Translations under genes and position numbers: made by a program | From: JBBRHQ01 sp963781345 | GTDB lineage: Bacteria > Actinomycetota > Thermoleophilia > Solirubrobacterales > 70-9 | Direction: 5' to 3' | NCBI GenBank assembly: GCA_963781345.1 | Contig: CAWAFQ010000009.1 | Span: 52,212-116,211 of the forward strand | DNA length: 64,000 nt | Shown: positions 44,083 through 52,647 of the stretch, piece after piece | Layout of the letters: every line of letters begins with the position of its first letter | Numbering within the stretch: position 1 is the first letter of the stretch | Notes under the pieces: model-generated | What the model was told of the DNA's origin: nothing | Database searches by the model: none | What the model saw: the letters and a program-made list of their open reading frames with translations, nothing else

Positions 44083-44418
44083 GTGAACGTCGATTTGGGA
44101 TACCGGCCGGACCTCGACGCCGGGCGATTGCGCGCGATCCTCGAGCATGGCTTCGGCGACCGCTACGAGGTCTACGACCCCGGCCGCTTCCAGGTGCCCG
44201 ACGTGATGGTGAAGAGATCGGACAGCGAGGGGGCGGCGGTCCAGATCGTGCAGCGGCGGCTGCGTAAGCGGACGCGGCTGCGGGTCTTCGCGCTCGCTCC
44301 TTCCATCGCCCGGCGGGAGTGGAGGCCGGCGGGGATGGCGCAGCAGAAGGGGGAGCTGGAGCCGCTCGTCACCGAGGTCGCGAGGTTCCTGGAGCAAAGC
44401 GAGGAACTGCGACGGTGA
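44083..44418 (+). CDS. Small conserved-looking cytoplasmic protein, unknown
   Basis: 111 residues from a GTG at 44083. It begins VNVDLGYRPDLDAGRLRAIL and contains RYEVYDPGRFQVPDVMVKRS and VQIVQRRLRKRTRLRVFALA, then a helical end. No signal peptide, no Cys. The even mix of charged and hydrophobic residues and the good frame argue for a real gene. No family recognised. Confidence 0.55.
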   Translation: MNVDLGYRPDLDAGRLRAILEHGFGDRYEVYDPGRFQVPDVMVKRSDSEGAAVQIVQRRLRKRTRLRVFALAPSIARREWRPAGMAQQKGELEPLVTEVARFLEQSEELRR

Positions 44419-44554
44419 TCGACCTCCACGACCCCGTCCTGGCCGGCCTTGGCTCGGGGCGTCGTGTGGCGGTTACGAGGCTCGCCCAAGGGGCATAGCC
44501 GCCAGCTTCGTCCTCTGGCTCGCGGCCATGGCCCTTGGACTGCGCGAGCAGCGC

Positions 44555-46240
44555 TCAGCGCTCTGCGACGACCCGCGTCACAGCCTCGTCGACAGTCGGA
44601 TATGCGGTATCAAGAATCGAATCACCCGGGGCGGCGTGGATGACGTCACGAACCTGACCGATGTTGCGGGCGATCACCACTCGAACACCATCCGCCAGGA
44701 GCTCTCGCGCCACCTGGTCGAGGACCTGGGCGGCCGTCACATCGATGAAGGGCACCGTCTCCGCGTCGATGACGACTGCGTGAACGTCACCGCGTCGTGC
44801 CGCGCTGCGAATCTCGGCGGCAACCGGCCCGGCATTGGCGAAGAACAACCCGCCCTCGATCCTCAACACCGCGATGCCCTCGACGCGCCGGTTCTCCGGA
44901 TGCCGATCGAGATCCGAGAAGTGACCGCTTGCCCCGGGAACTCTCCCGAGTTCAGCCACCGGCGGCCGCGAGGCACGGTAGAGGAGGAGGAGGAGCGAGA
45001 TCAGCACTCCGATGAACAACCCCGCCAGGGTGCCGAAGATCATTACCCCAAGCATCGCGGCGACCGCTGCAATGAAGTCCGCCCGAGCCGCGAAACCGTA
45101 GGCTCGGCCGAGCCGGATGCTGTAGACGCGATAGAAATCGCGTAGCGCCGAGAAGTCGATCAAGTCGATCAGGGCGGCGATCACCACGGCCGCCAGGGTC
45201 GCCACGGGGAGGCTCTCGAAATAGCCTGTGAGAAAGAGCAGCGTCAGCATCGTCAGGCCGGCGGCGATCAGACCGACGAGTTGGGTTCGCCCGCCGGCGG
45301 TGCTGTTCACCGCCGTCTTCGAGAGGCTCCCGTTGACGACGAACCCACCGGAGATCCCGGCGCCGAGGTTCGCGACGCCGAGGCCGATCAGCTCACGGTT
45401 CGCGTCGATCTCCCGGTTTTCCCGCTGTGCATAGGTCTTGGCGGTCCCCAGGCTTTCCGCAAAGCCGACGAGCATCACTCCCAACGCTGCTGCTGTCAGG
45501 CTCCCGAAGCGGTCGAGGCTGAGGTCGGGGAGAGCCAGCGAAGGCAGGCCGGATTCGATCGAGCCGACGATCGCCACCCCGTGGGCGCCGAGGTCGAAGA
45601 GCTCAGTGGCGCCGATTCCCAGGACCACGGCCACCAGCGTCCCGGGGATCGCCGGCGCCACTCGAGGAAGACCGAACAGCACCGCGAGCGACCCGACCCC
45701 GACCAGCAGCGTGAGGCCATCTGTCTGATCGATGTTGATCAGAAAGTCCCAGACCCTCTCGAAGAAGTCACCGGTGCCGGGTTCGATTCCGAACAGCCTC
45801 GGGACCTGACCGGCCAGGATGGTCAGCGACAAGCCGACGATGAACCCCTTGAGCACGGGTTCGGAGATGAAGCTCGCCAGGAACCCGAGGCGCAGGACGC
45901 CGGCGATCAACGCGGCGAGTCCGACGCAGATGGCGAGCGCAGCCGTCGTGGTGACGAACTGATCTCCGCTGCCAGCAACGGCGTTCCCGACAACCGCAGC
46001 CGAGAGGGCCGCCACGGCGGCGGATGGCCCGGTGATCAGCTGCCGCGAACTGCCGAGAGCCGCGTAGAGAATCAACGCCGCCGGCGCCGCATAGAGGCCG
46101 ACGACGGGCGAGACCCCGGCTATCGTCGCGTAAGCCAGAGCCGAGGGCACTAGCACGGCCCAGACTGTCAGCCCGGCCACGACATCCCCGCGAAACCAGT
46201 CGCGCTGGTAATTCCTCAGCGATGGAAACACGCGGCTCAC
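44555..46240 (-). CDS. SulP-family anion transporter with STAS domain
   Basis: 561 residues. About 11-12 hydrophobic segments start with VVAGLTVWAVLVPSALAYAT and include LYAAPAALILYAALGSSRQL and the SulP signature around GLGVANLGAGISGGFVVNGS. The last ~110 residues are a STAS domain (GIAVLRIEGGLFFANAGPV ... FIDVTAAQVLDQVARELLAD). The usual phosphorylatable Ser in the D-S/T-S loop is replaced (DVTAA). SulP proteins move sulfate, bicarbonate or dicarboxylates; no carbonic anhydrase is nearby. Monocistronic. Confidence 0.92.
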   Translation of the reverse strand: MSRVFPSLRNYQRDWFRGDVVAGLTVWAVLVPSALAYATIAGVSPVVGLYAAPAALILYAALGSSRQLITGPSAAVAALSAAVVGNAVAGSGDQFVTTTAALAICVGLAALIAGVLRLGFLASFISEPVLKGFIVGLSLTILAGQVPRLFGIEPGTGDFFERVWDFLINIDQTDGLTLLVGVGSLAVLFGLPRVAPAIPGTLVAVVLGIGATELFDLGAHGVAIVGSIESGLPSLALPDLSLDRFGSLTAAALGVMLVGFAESLGTAKTYAQRENREIDANRELIGLGVANLGAGISGGFVVNGSLSKTAVNSTAGGRTQLVGLIAAGLTMLTLLFLTGYFESLPVATLAAVVIAALIDLIDFSALRDFYRVYSIRLGRAYGFAARADFIAAVAAMLGVMIFGTLAGLFIGVLISLLLLLYRASRPPVAELGRVPGASGHFSDLDRHPENRRVEGIAVLRIEGGLFFANAGPVAAEIRSAARRGDVHAVVIDAETVPFIDVTAAQVLDQVARELLADGVRVVIARNIGQVRDVIHAAPGDSILDTAYPTVDEAVTRVVAER

Positions 46241-46413
46241 AGAGCTTCACCGGGGATAGGCAACCTACAGTCCAGCCTGCCTCTGTTGGCCGGCGATACC
46301 AGCGCCATCCAACCATCTACGGGTACTTGCTGCTCTGAGCCCGCCTTGCGTCTACGGTGCCAGGTGGCGTGAGTCGACCGACGTTGCCTCGCCGGTTAGG
46401 CTTGCTGCTGACG

Positions 46414-47460
46414 ATGGCTGAAGATCGCGGTTCGACGGTTCTGGTCACCGGTGGCTCCGGCTATCTTGGCGGCTGGTGCGTGATCGAGTTGCTGCGCCGC
46501 GGCTACATCGTGCGAACGACTGTTCGCAGCCTCTCCCGGGAGCCCCAGGTGCGAGCCACGGTCGCCTCCGAGGTGGACCCCGGGGACCGGCTGAGCGTGC
46601 TTGCCGCGGACCTAACCAGCGACGAGGGCTGGCCGGAGGCGGTTGAGGGCTGCGAGTACGTCCTCCATGTCGCCTCCCCGTTCCCGCCGAAGCAGCCGAA
46701 GGACGCGGACGAGCTGATCGTGCCCGCGCGCGAGGGAACCCTCCGGGTCCTTCGCGCGAGCCTTGATGCCGCAGTGAAGCGGATCGTGGTGACCTCCTCG
46801 GTCGCCGCGATCAGGCTCAGCGGCGAGGGGGCCGGCAGGGCGCTGAACGAGGAGGACTGGACCGACCCCGACGCCCCTGGACTGACGCCATACGTTCGCT
46901 CGAAGACGATCGCTGAGCGGGCGGCCTGGGACCTGGTGCGCGAGCGGGGCGAGGAGGATCGCCTCGCGGTGGTCAACCCCGGCGCCATCATCGGGCCGGT
47001 GCTCAACGATGACCTCTCCTACTCCCTGCAGTCGGTCAAGCGGCTGCTGGACGGGATGCCCGGGGTGCCCCGGCTGGGCTTCAGCATGGTCGACGTCCGA
47101 GACGTCGCCGATCTCGAGATCAGGGCGATGACGGCGCCGGAGGCCGGTGGCGAGCGCTTCATCGCGGCCACCCAGTTCCTCTGGTCGGCTGAGATCGCTG
47201 AGGTCCTCCGCGAGCGCCTCGGGGAGGCGGCCTCAAAGGTGCCCACCCGCACGGTCCCGAACCTGCTCGTGCGAGGGATGGCGCTGTTTGACCCGGCCAT
47301 TCGCTCCGTCGTCGGGGGGCTCGGCAAGCGAACCGAGCTGTCGTCGGAGAAGGCGAAGAGCACTCTCGGCTGGGCGCCTCGCCCGATCGAGGACACGATC
47401 GCCGAGACGGGCGAGAGCCTGATCCGCCACAGGGCGGCGCCCAGCCCCACCGCCGCTTAG
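46414..47460 (+). CDS. Extended SDR, dihydroflavonol-reductase-like
   Basis: 348 residues from the ATG at 46414. VLVTGGSGYLGGWCVIELLR is the NADP-binding turn; then YVLHVASPFPPKQPKD, IVVTSSVAAI and the YxxxK pair in TPYVRSKTIAERAAWD. It resembles cinnamoyl-alcohol/dihydroflavonol 4-reductase-like bacterial SDRs that reduce aldehydes or ketones. Its first ~120 bases reappear, mutated, in the scar at 39684. Confidence 0.87.
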   Translation: MAEDRGSTVLVTGGSGYLGGWCVIELLRRGYIVRTTVRSLSREPQVRATVASEVDPGDRLSVLAADLTSDEGWPEAVEGCEYVLHVASPFPPKQPKDADELIVPAREGTLRVLRASLDAAVKRIVVTSSVAAIRLSGEGAGRALNEEDWTDPDAPGLTPYVRSKTIAERAAWDLVRERGEEDRLAVVNPGAIIGPVLNDDLSYSLQSVKRLLDGMPGVPRLGFSMVDVRDVADLEIRAMTAPEAGGERFIAATQFLWSAEIAEVLRERLGEAASKVPTRTVPNLLVRGMALFDPAIRSVVGGLGKRTELSSEKAKSTLGWAPRPIEDTIAETGESLIRHRAAPSPTAA

Positions 47461-47616
47461 CTGTCGGCCTGGGCGGCTCAAGCGCTCGGGCGAGCACGCG
47501 GGTCAGGGATTGCGGCAACCTAGCCGCGAGCGGGTTCATCGTCCACATCCGAGCGCACCGAGTGAAGTGTCGTACGGCTCGGCAGGTCTACCGCGCCTTT
47601 GCGAACGGAGCCGGCC

Positions 47617-47811
47617 GTGAGCACTTCACCGCCCTCGCAGACGAGGCCTCCCGGGCCGCCGATCAGGGCGGAGATGGCGCGCCGGCTCCGGATCGCCTGG
47701 ACCAGCCGCCGCCTGGAAACGCTGCGCGGGTTCGAATCCCACCTCGCTGCGGCCGCCCGCGAACTGGCCGATTCCGGCAGGCAGGCCGACGGCTCCTCGG
47801 CGGCGCGCTAG
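47617..47811 (+). CDS. Possible small protein, low support
   Basis: 64 codons from a GTG with CGGAG upstream; the C-terminal half (MARRLRIAWTSRRLETLRGF, AAAARELADSGRQ) is helix-like and basic. It fills the 364-base gap (47461-47824) between the SDR and VOC genes, where nothing else is seen. Could be non-coding. Confidence 0.3.
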   Translation: MSTSPPSQTRPPGPPIRAEMARRLRIAWTSRRLETLRGFESHLAAAARELADSGRQADGSSAAR

Positions 47812-47824
47812 GTTTCCGGGGCCA

Positions 47825-48412
47825 ATGCGGAAGCTTCAAAGCCAGGGCGTCCACCACATAACGATCACCGGAGCCGGTCGGCAGACGTCGATCGATTTCT
47901 GGGAGGGCGTGCTCGGCATGCCCTTCGTCTTCGAGCAGCCCAACCTCGACAACGAGGCCGAGAGCCACCTCTACTTCGATCCCGGCGACGGGCGCCTGAT
48001 CACGGTCTTCACCAACGAGAATCGCGAGGCCGATCCGACCCCCACACCAACCGACCCCGGGTGCGTTCACCATGTCGCCTTCTCGCTCTCGCAGGCCACC
48101 TTCCAGCAGGTGGCCGAGCGGCTCGACGAGCGCGGCATCGAGCACAGCGGCGTCAAGGATCGCGGCTTCATGGACTCGATCTACTTCCGCGACCCCCTCG
48201 GCCTGCTGATCGAGCTGGCCTCCTACCGCTTCGACCCCCCGGTCGGCCACACCCACGCCGACGTGCTGCTCGAAGCACACAGGATCCGGACCGAGCGAGG
48301 CGACTACAACATCGCCCAGGTCCACCTTGCCGATGCGATCGAGAAGCTCGTCGAGCGTTCGCAGGGCTCCCTCTCGGAGGACCGCTCGCCCAGGGATCCC
48401 TACCGAAGCTGA
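47825..48412 (+). CDS. VOC-superfamily (glyoxalase/dioxygenase-fold) protein
   Basis: 195 residues: GVHHITITGAGRQTSIDFWEG (metal-ligand His region), HLYFDPGDGRLITVF, GCVHHVAFSL (second His), and FRDPLGLLIELASY (terminal Glu). This gives paired beta-alpha-beta-beta-beta modules of the VOC family that bind Fe/Ni/Mn/Zn for dioxygenase or isomerase chemistry. A C-terminal helical extension of ~40 residues is extra. Substrate unknown. Confidence 0.88.
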   Translation: MRKLQSQGVHHITITGAGRQTSIDFWEGVLGMPFVFEQPNLDNEAESHLYFDPGDGRLITVFTNENREADPTPTPTDPGCVHHVAFSLSQATFQQVAERLDERGIEHSGVKDRGFMDSIYFRDPLGLLIELASYRFDPPVGHTHADVLLEAHRIRTERGDYNIAQVHLADAIEKLVERSQGSLSEDRSPRDPYRS

Positions 48413-48532
48413 GCGACCGGTACTTCTCAAAGGGGTGTTGCCAAGTTCCCCCCTAGGGGTCCTGGTAGCGCTGCCCCCCAGAGCGCAAGATGCTCCTTGC
48501 AAGCAGCACTCACCCAAACCAAGGAGAAAGCA

Positions 48533-48925
48533 ATGACCCCCAAGACCAAGATCCGCAACTCGCTCGCCGCCCTCGCCGTCTCGGCCACAGCCCTCGCCGG
48601 CTTCGCCGCAGCCGCGGGTGCCGCCACCCCGGCCCCGACCAAGGTCCTGATCGAGGCAGAGTCGGGTGGCTTCTTCGGCTCCGTCAAGAGCCCCAAGCTC
48701 GAGTGCAAGGCAGAGCGCACGATCGTCGTCTACAAGCAGCTCGGCTCCAAGCAGAGTCCTCGCACCGACAAGCGCGTCGCGATCGACATCGCCCAGGCCA
48801 ATGGCGACGGCTATGAGTGGAACATCGGCAACCCCGGTCTCCACACCGGCCGCTACTACGCCCGCGCCACCCGCACCCCCAACTGCGCCCCCGCGAACAG
48901 CGTCACGCTGCGCGCCCAGCAGTAG
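48533..48925 (+). CDS. Small secreted protein (duplicated gene, copy 1)
   Basis: 130 residues. The signal peptide ends near AAAAGA (SLAALAVSATALAGFAAA). The mature part is APTKVLIEAESGGFFGSV, SPKLECKAERTIVVYK, QANGDGYEWNIGNPGLHTG and RYYARATRTPNCAPANSVTL. There is a pair of Cys and a TGRYYARA strand as in small beta-sandwich (fibronectin-like or carbohydrate-binding) proteins. RBS AAGGAG. Copy 2 at 53764 differs at one residue (Ile/Thr). No family recognised. Confidence 0.78.
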   Translation: MTPKTKIRNSLAALAVSATALAGFAAAAGAATPAPTKVLIEAESGGFFGSVKSPKLECKAERTIVVYKQLGSKQSPRTDKRVAIDIAQANGDGYEWNIGNPGLHTGRYYARATRTPNCAPANSVTLRAQQ

Positions 48926-48950
48926 GGCAAGCGACACCTCCCTGATCGAA

Positions 48951-48987
48951 CCGCCCGGTGGCCTCGGCCGCCGGGCGGTTTCGCGTT
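48951..48987 (+). terminator. Terminator of secreted-protein cassette, copy 1
   Basis: CCGCCCGGTGGC (48951-48962) / GCCGCCGGGCGG (48967-48978) with a CTCG loop and then TTTCGCGTT. The single T in the 5' arm pairs as a G-T wobble; copy 2 has C there, a perfect pair. Confidence 0.85.
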
Positions 48988-49099
48988 GGCCTCCGGCGTG
49001 CCCGGCAGGGTTCTCGCGCCGGAGACGTCGGAACGCCGTCCCGGAGCAGCTGTTGGGATCGGATCCAACGCCCGCGGCCCCGCGATTCATACTCCCCCC

Positions 49100-50149
49100 G
49101 TGGCTTTGATCGACCGCTACAGGGGCACCGGCGCTGACCTGCCCTGGGGTGATCTGCTCAGGGCCCATCCCGGGGTGCGGATGGAGGGCTACTTCTGGCG
49201 GTTCACGGCGCCGCGTGGCGACGGCCGGGTCCTGATTGCGCTCTGCGGCGTCAACCGGGCCGACGATGGCCACTGGTCGACCCTGGGGCTCGGCGCCCAC
49301 CCGAATGGCTTCCTGCGGGCGATCGAGCATCCCGAGGGCCAGGCCGACCCCGATCGTCTCGGCGCGCGCGCCGGCGACGCCTTCGACGGCGCCAGCGATC
49401 GCCTCCGCGTGGATCTCGGCGAGGGCGCCCAGCTCGACGTCCGGGTCGCGGAGCCGCTTCCGTGGGGCCGGCGAATCTTCGGCGGCTCGAGCTACTTCCA
49501 GTCGGTCCCCGCCCTCAACCAGTACTGGCATCCGTGGCTGATCGGCGGCAACGCAAGTGGGGTCGCCCGGGTGGGTGAGGACTCGTGGGAGATCGACGGC
49601 TGGCAGGTCTACGCCGAGAAGAACTGGGGCCGGGGCGGATTCCCGGACTCGTGGTGGTGGGGGCAGGCCCAGGGCTTCGCCGAGCGCGACGCCTGCGTCG
49701 CCTTTGCCGGTGGGGAGATCAAGTCCGGGCCGCTTCGCACCGAGGTGACGGCGGTCGTCGTCAGCTTGCCTGGCGGCGGGCTCCTTCGCCTCGGCAACCC
49801 CGCGACCTCCGCAGTCGAGGCGGAGGTCTCCGACGAGCGCTGGTCGCTGCGGGGAAGGAGCGCCCGCTGGCTGGTGGAGATCGAGGGCGAGGCGCCCCGC
49901 GGCGCCTCGCACGTGCTGCCGGTGCCACTGCCACGCGAGCGCCGCAACGTCGCCGGGGCCCTTGAGCACCTGGGGGGCACGATCAGTGTCGTCGTCCGAT
50001 CTCGGCGCCACGGAGTCGTCTGGCGAGGCGATTCGCCGACCGCCGCCCTCGAGCACGGTGGGCTGGCGCGCGCCGCCGCGGAGGCCGAGCGCCGTGGCTT
50101 CCCCGGCGCCTCGGCGCTCTCCCCGCTGAGCGGGGCGAGCGGCGACTGA
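49100..50149 (+). CDS. Tocopherol cyclase family protein
   Basis: 349 residues from a GTG. The signature stretch WEIDGWQVYAEKNWGRGGF followed by PDSWWWGQAQGF is the AEKNWG/FPxxWWWxQ region of plant and cyanobacterial tocopherol cyclase (VTE1). Other matches are PGVRMEGYFWRFTAPRG at the start and SSYFQSVPALNQYWHPWLIG. In photosynthetic organisms the enzyme closes the chromanol ring of vitamin E. An actinobacterial member is unlikely to make tocopherol; a terpenoid-quinone, carotenoid or hopanoid-like substrate is possible. It follows the duplicated cassette. Confidence 0.85.
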   Translation: MALIDRYRGTGADLPWGDLLRAHPGVRMEGYFWRFTAPRGDGRVLIALCGVNRADDGHWSTLGLGAHPNGFLRAIEHPEGQADPDRLGARAGDAFDGASDRLRVDLGEGAQLDVRVAEPLPWGRRIFGGSSYFQSVPALNQYWHPWLIGGNASGVARVGEDSWEIDGWQVYAEKNWGRGGFPDSWWWGQAQGFAERDACVAFAGGEIKSGPLRTEVTAVVVSLPGGGLLRLGNPATSAVEAEVSDERWSLRGRSARWLVEIEGEAPRGASHVLPVPLPRERRNVAGALEHLGGTISVVVRSRRHGVVWRGDSPTAALEHGGLARAAAEAERRGFPGASALSPLSGASGD

Positions 50150-50226
50150 GGGACACAGACGGGTTGGCGTCCAACCAATGCCTCGCCCCTCCCGGCCCGG
50201 GCAGGGTCACTCCGGGTGAGCGGCAG

Positions 50227-51366
50227 TCAGCTCTCCTCCAATGGCTCGAGCAGCGGTTCATAGTCGAAGCGCATCGAGGAGACGTTGGCCATCGCAACGA
50301 TGCCGACTCGACGCTCGGGGTGAAGGCGCATCACCGACCCGTAGCCCCCGCCGCCGCCGAGATGCTCGACGTGGGTGCGACCGCGCTTCGAGTCGCGGTG
50401 GCGGCGGAGCCAGCCGAGCCCGAGGTCGTACTTTCTGCCGGGGGTGGCGATGCGCTGCATCTCGGCTGCGCTCTCGGCCGTGAGGATTCGCCTGCCTCTG
50501 AGCGCCCCAAGCTCCAGATGAGCCGCGGCGAGCAGGGCCGCATCGCCGATCGGACCGACAAGGCCCCCGTAGGCGGAGCCGTCGAGGTAGAAGGGATTGA
50601 AGAGACGCCAGCGCCCGACGGCCGGCCCCAGGGCCCAGCGGGGTATCAGCAGTCGAAGCAGGGGCAATGCCGGGTCGCGCCGGGGGTGGGCGCCCTCGCT
50701 GCTGTGTCCGTCCCCGGCCTCTTCGAACGTGAAGCCGGTCGACGTCGCGCCGATCGGCTGCAGAACTCGCTCGATGACGTAGCGCTGAAATGACAGCCCC
50801 GAGGCCTCGCTGACCAGCTCGCCAAGGACCAGGTAGCCGATGTTCGAGTAGGCAGAGTGATCTCCGGGCTCGAACCTCGGCTTGCCATAGCGGCGCAGCA
50901 GCCTCGAGACCATCTCCCTCGAGTCCGGTCCGGGCTCATCGGCCCGATGGATCCAGCGCAAGGGCGACGGGTTGGCAATTCCCGAGCTGTGGTTGAGAAG
51001 TTGCCGCACGGTGATCCGCGGATCAAGCGCCTCGAGATCGGGCAGATGCTCGCGGGCCGAGGTGTCGAGCGCGACCTCGCCGGAGTCGACCAACTGCATT
51101 ACCGCGGTCGCCGTCGCGATCTTCGTCATCGAGAACCAGAGGAACGAGGTCTCAGGCCCCACCGTCTGCTCGGTGGAGGGCGCGGCGAGACCCGCTGAGC
51201 CCTGCCAGACCACCTCGCCGTCGCTGACAACGGCTGCGGAGGCTCCCGGCGCCGCCACCTTCCCCAGGCGCCGGCTCAGGGCTTCGCCCAACTCAGATCT
51301 CCATGGGGTGATCACGGACCGCCAGCCTCTGCGAGACCCTACATCGCGGCGGGCCACCTCGGTCAA
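50227..51366 (-). CDS. Serine beta-lactamase-like hydrolase (class C fold)
   Basis: 379 residues with the SxxK in LWFSMTKIATATAVMQL (about residues 78-81), YSN in HSAYSNIGYLVLG and a His-Gly region HLGGGGGYGSVM near the C-terminus. This is the AmpC/EstB-type superfamily: esterases, DD-peptidases or lactamases. No signal peptide is clear. Convergent with the tocopherol cyclase gene and divergent from the acyltransferase. Confidence 0.88.
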   Translation of the reverse strand: MTEVARRDVGSRRGWRSVITPWRSELGEALSRRLGKVAAPGASAAVVSDGEVVWQGSAGLAAPSTEQTVGPETSFLWFSMTKIATATAVMQLVDSGEVALDTSAREHLPDLEALDPRITVRQLLNHSSGIANPSPLRWIHRADEPGPDSREMVSRLLRRYGKPRFEPGDHSAYSNIGYLVLGELVSEASGLSFQRYVIERVLQPIGATSTGFTFEEAGDGHSSEGAHPRRDPALPLLRLLIPRWALGPAVGRWRLFNPFYLDGSAYGGLVGPIGDAALLAAAHLELGALRGRRILTAESAAEMQRIATPGRKYDLGLGWLRRHRDSKRGRTHVEHLGGGGGYGSVMRLHPERRVGIVAMANVSSMRFDYEPLLEPLEES

Positions 51367-51426
51367 CCAGACCGGCCAGGCTCAGATTCACCTGGACATC
51401 GACCCCTCGCCATCTACGATCGCTCT

Positions 51427-52500
51427 GTGAGAGTGAGCCAGGTCAGCGCCGGCCCTCTGTTCGCGGACGACACCCCGCGAGGACGGCGCATTCTGCGGCG
51501 GCTGCGCGGGGTCGGCGGCGAGTCGCTCGCCTTCGTGGCGGTCACGATCCTGCTCCCGGCGCTGTTTCTCGGCGCGGCGGCCATCGACCTCGCCCTCTGG
51601 TTGGCGCGACGCAAGCCCTGGATGGCGGTCCGGCTGGTGGCGATGCTGTGGTGGTTCCTCTTCGGCGAGGTGCGGGCCCTCGCCGGGCTGCTCGGTATCT
51701 GGGTCCTGACCGACGGTCCCTGGGGCCGCGGCTCGCTGCGCCGCCGTCGCTGGCTCTACGACCTGCGGATCCACTGGGCGCGCTCGAACCTGGGCGGAGT
51801 GCGGTTCCTCTTCGGCCTTGGGCTCGAGGTAGAGGGCCTCGAGCACGCCGGACCCGGGCCAGTGCTGATGATGATGCGCCACACCAGCATCGTCGACAAC
51901 ATGATGCCCGACGCCGTGGTCGGACACGCACACGGGCTCGGTCTGCGCTTCGTGATCAAGCGCGAGCTGAAGATGATCCCGACGATCGACATCGGCGGGC
52001 GCTGGGTGCCGACCCATTTCATCCGCCGTGGCTCGGATGACGCCGCCGGAGAGATCGTGGCGCTGCGAGCCCTCGCGCACGATCTCGGCCCCGGTGAGGG
52101 GATCCTGATCTACCCGGAGGGGACCCGCCCGACAGCGGCGAAGCTGGCCCGCGCTCAGGAGGTGATCGCGCAGCGCCAGCCCGAGATCGCCCCACTCGCT
52201 GCGCGCCTGCAGCATCTGCTCCCGCCGCGCCTCGGTGGACCGCTGGCGCTGCTCGACGAGGCGGCTGGAGTAGACGTGGTCGTCTGCGGGCACGTCGGCT
52301 TCGACGGATTCCGATCGGTTGGCGACGCCTGGTCCGGGAGGCTGGTGGGGGCGACCATCAAGGTCCGGTTCTGGCGCTACCCGGGTCGGGATGTCCCCGT
52401 CGGAGAGGAGGCGAGGACCGCCTGGATCTACGAGCGCTGGCAGGAGCTCGACGACTGGGTCGGCGAGCAGCGGCGAGCGCCGACGGCGTCGACTCTGTAG
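51427..52500 (+). CDS. 1-acylglycerol-3-phosphate acyltransferase-like (PlsC fold)
   Basis: 357 residues from a GTG. Two hydrophobic segments (FVAVTILLPALFLGAAAIDL near 37-56, VRLVAMLWWFLFGEV near 68-82) precede the H-x4-D at 152-157 (RHTSIVDN) and the LIYPEGTRPT motif. Length with an N-terminal membrane part resembles LPLAT-type phospholipid or glycolipid acyltransferases. It adds an acyl chain to a lipid intermediate at the membrane. Confidence 0.85.
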   Translation: MRVSQVSAGPLFADDTPRGRRILRRLRGVGGESLAFVAVTILLPALFLGAAAIDLALWLARRKPWMAVRLVAMLWWFLFGEVRALAGLLGIWVLTDGPWGRGSLRRRRWLYDLRIHWARSNLGGVRFLFGLGLEVEGLEHAGPGPVLMMMRHTSIVDNMMPDAVVGHAHGLGLRFVIKRELKMIPTIDIGGRWVPTHFIRRGSDDAAGEIVALRALAHDLGPGEGILIYPEGTRPTAAKLARAQEVIAQRQPEIAPLAARLQHLLPPRLGGPLALLDEAAGVDVVVCGHVGFDGFRSVGDAWSGRLVGATIKVRFWRYPGRDVPVGEEARTAWIYERWQELDDWVGEQRRAPTASTL

Positions 52501-52647
52501 TTGTCGGAGCGCGCAGGCGAATCAGCTCTGGAAGCGCCTCGCCCTTGACGAAGAGCCTGAAGGCCACGCGCAAGCGTCCCCTCTCAACCGTTGCGACAGA
52601 TGCCGCGGGGAACCGGGACCCTGCGCATATGACCCTCACCTGGGATG

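Larger units (their letters stand above)
48430..48987. repeat. 558-bp duplicated cassette, copy 1
   Basis: Matches 53661-54218 base for base apart from about two differences (T/C changes at 48783/54014 and 48959/54190). It contains the leader, ribosome binding site, whole gene at 48533-48925 and the hairpin terminator. Offset between copies is 5231 bases. Confidence 0.95.

Noticed and set aside
47663..50056. Very long minus-strand open frame across the VOC, secreted-protein and tocopherol cyclase genes
   Set aside because: It is antisense to three genes with recognisable domains, has biased Gly/Ala/Arg composition with no family signature, and its shared part with 52648-54168 is only the shadow of the duplicated cassette.
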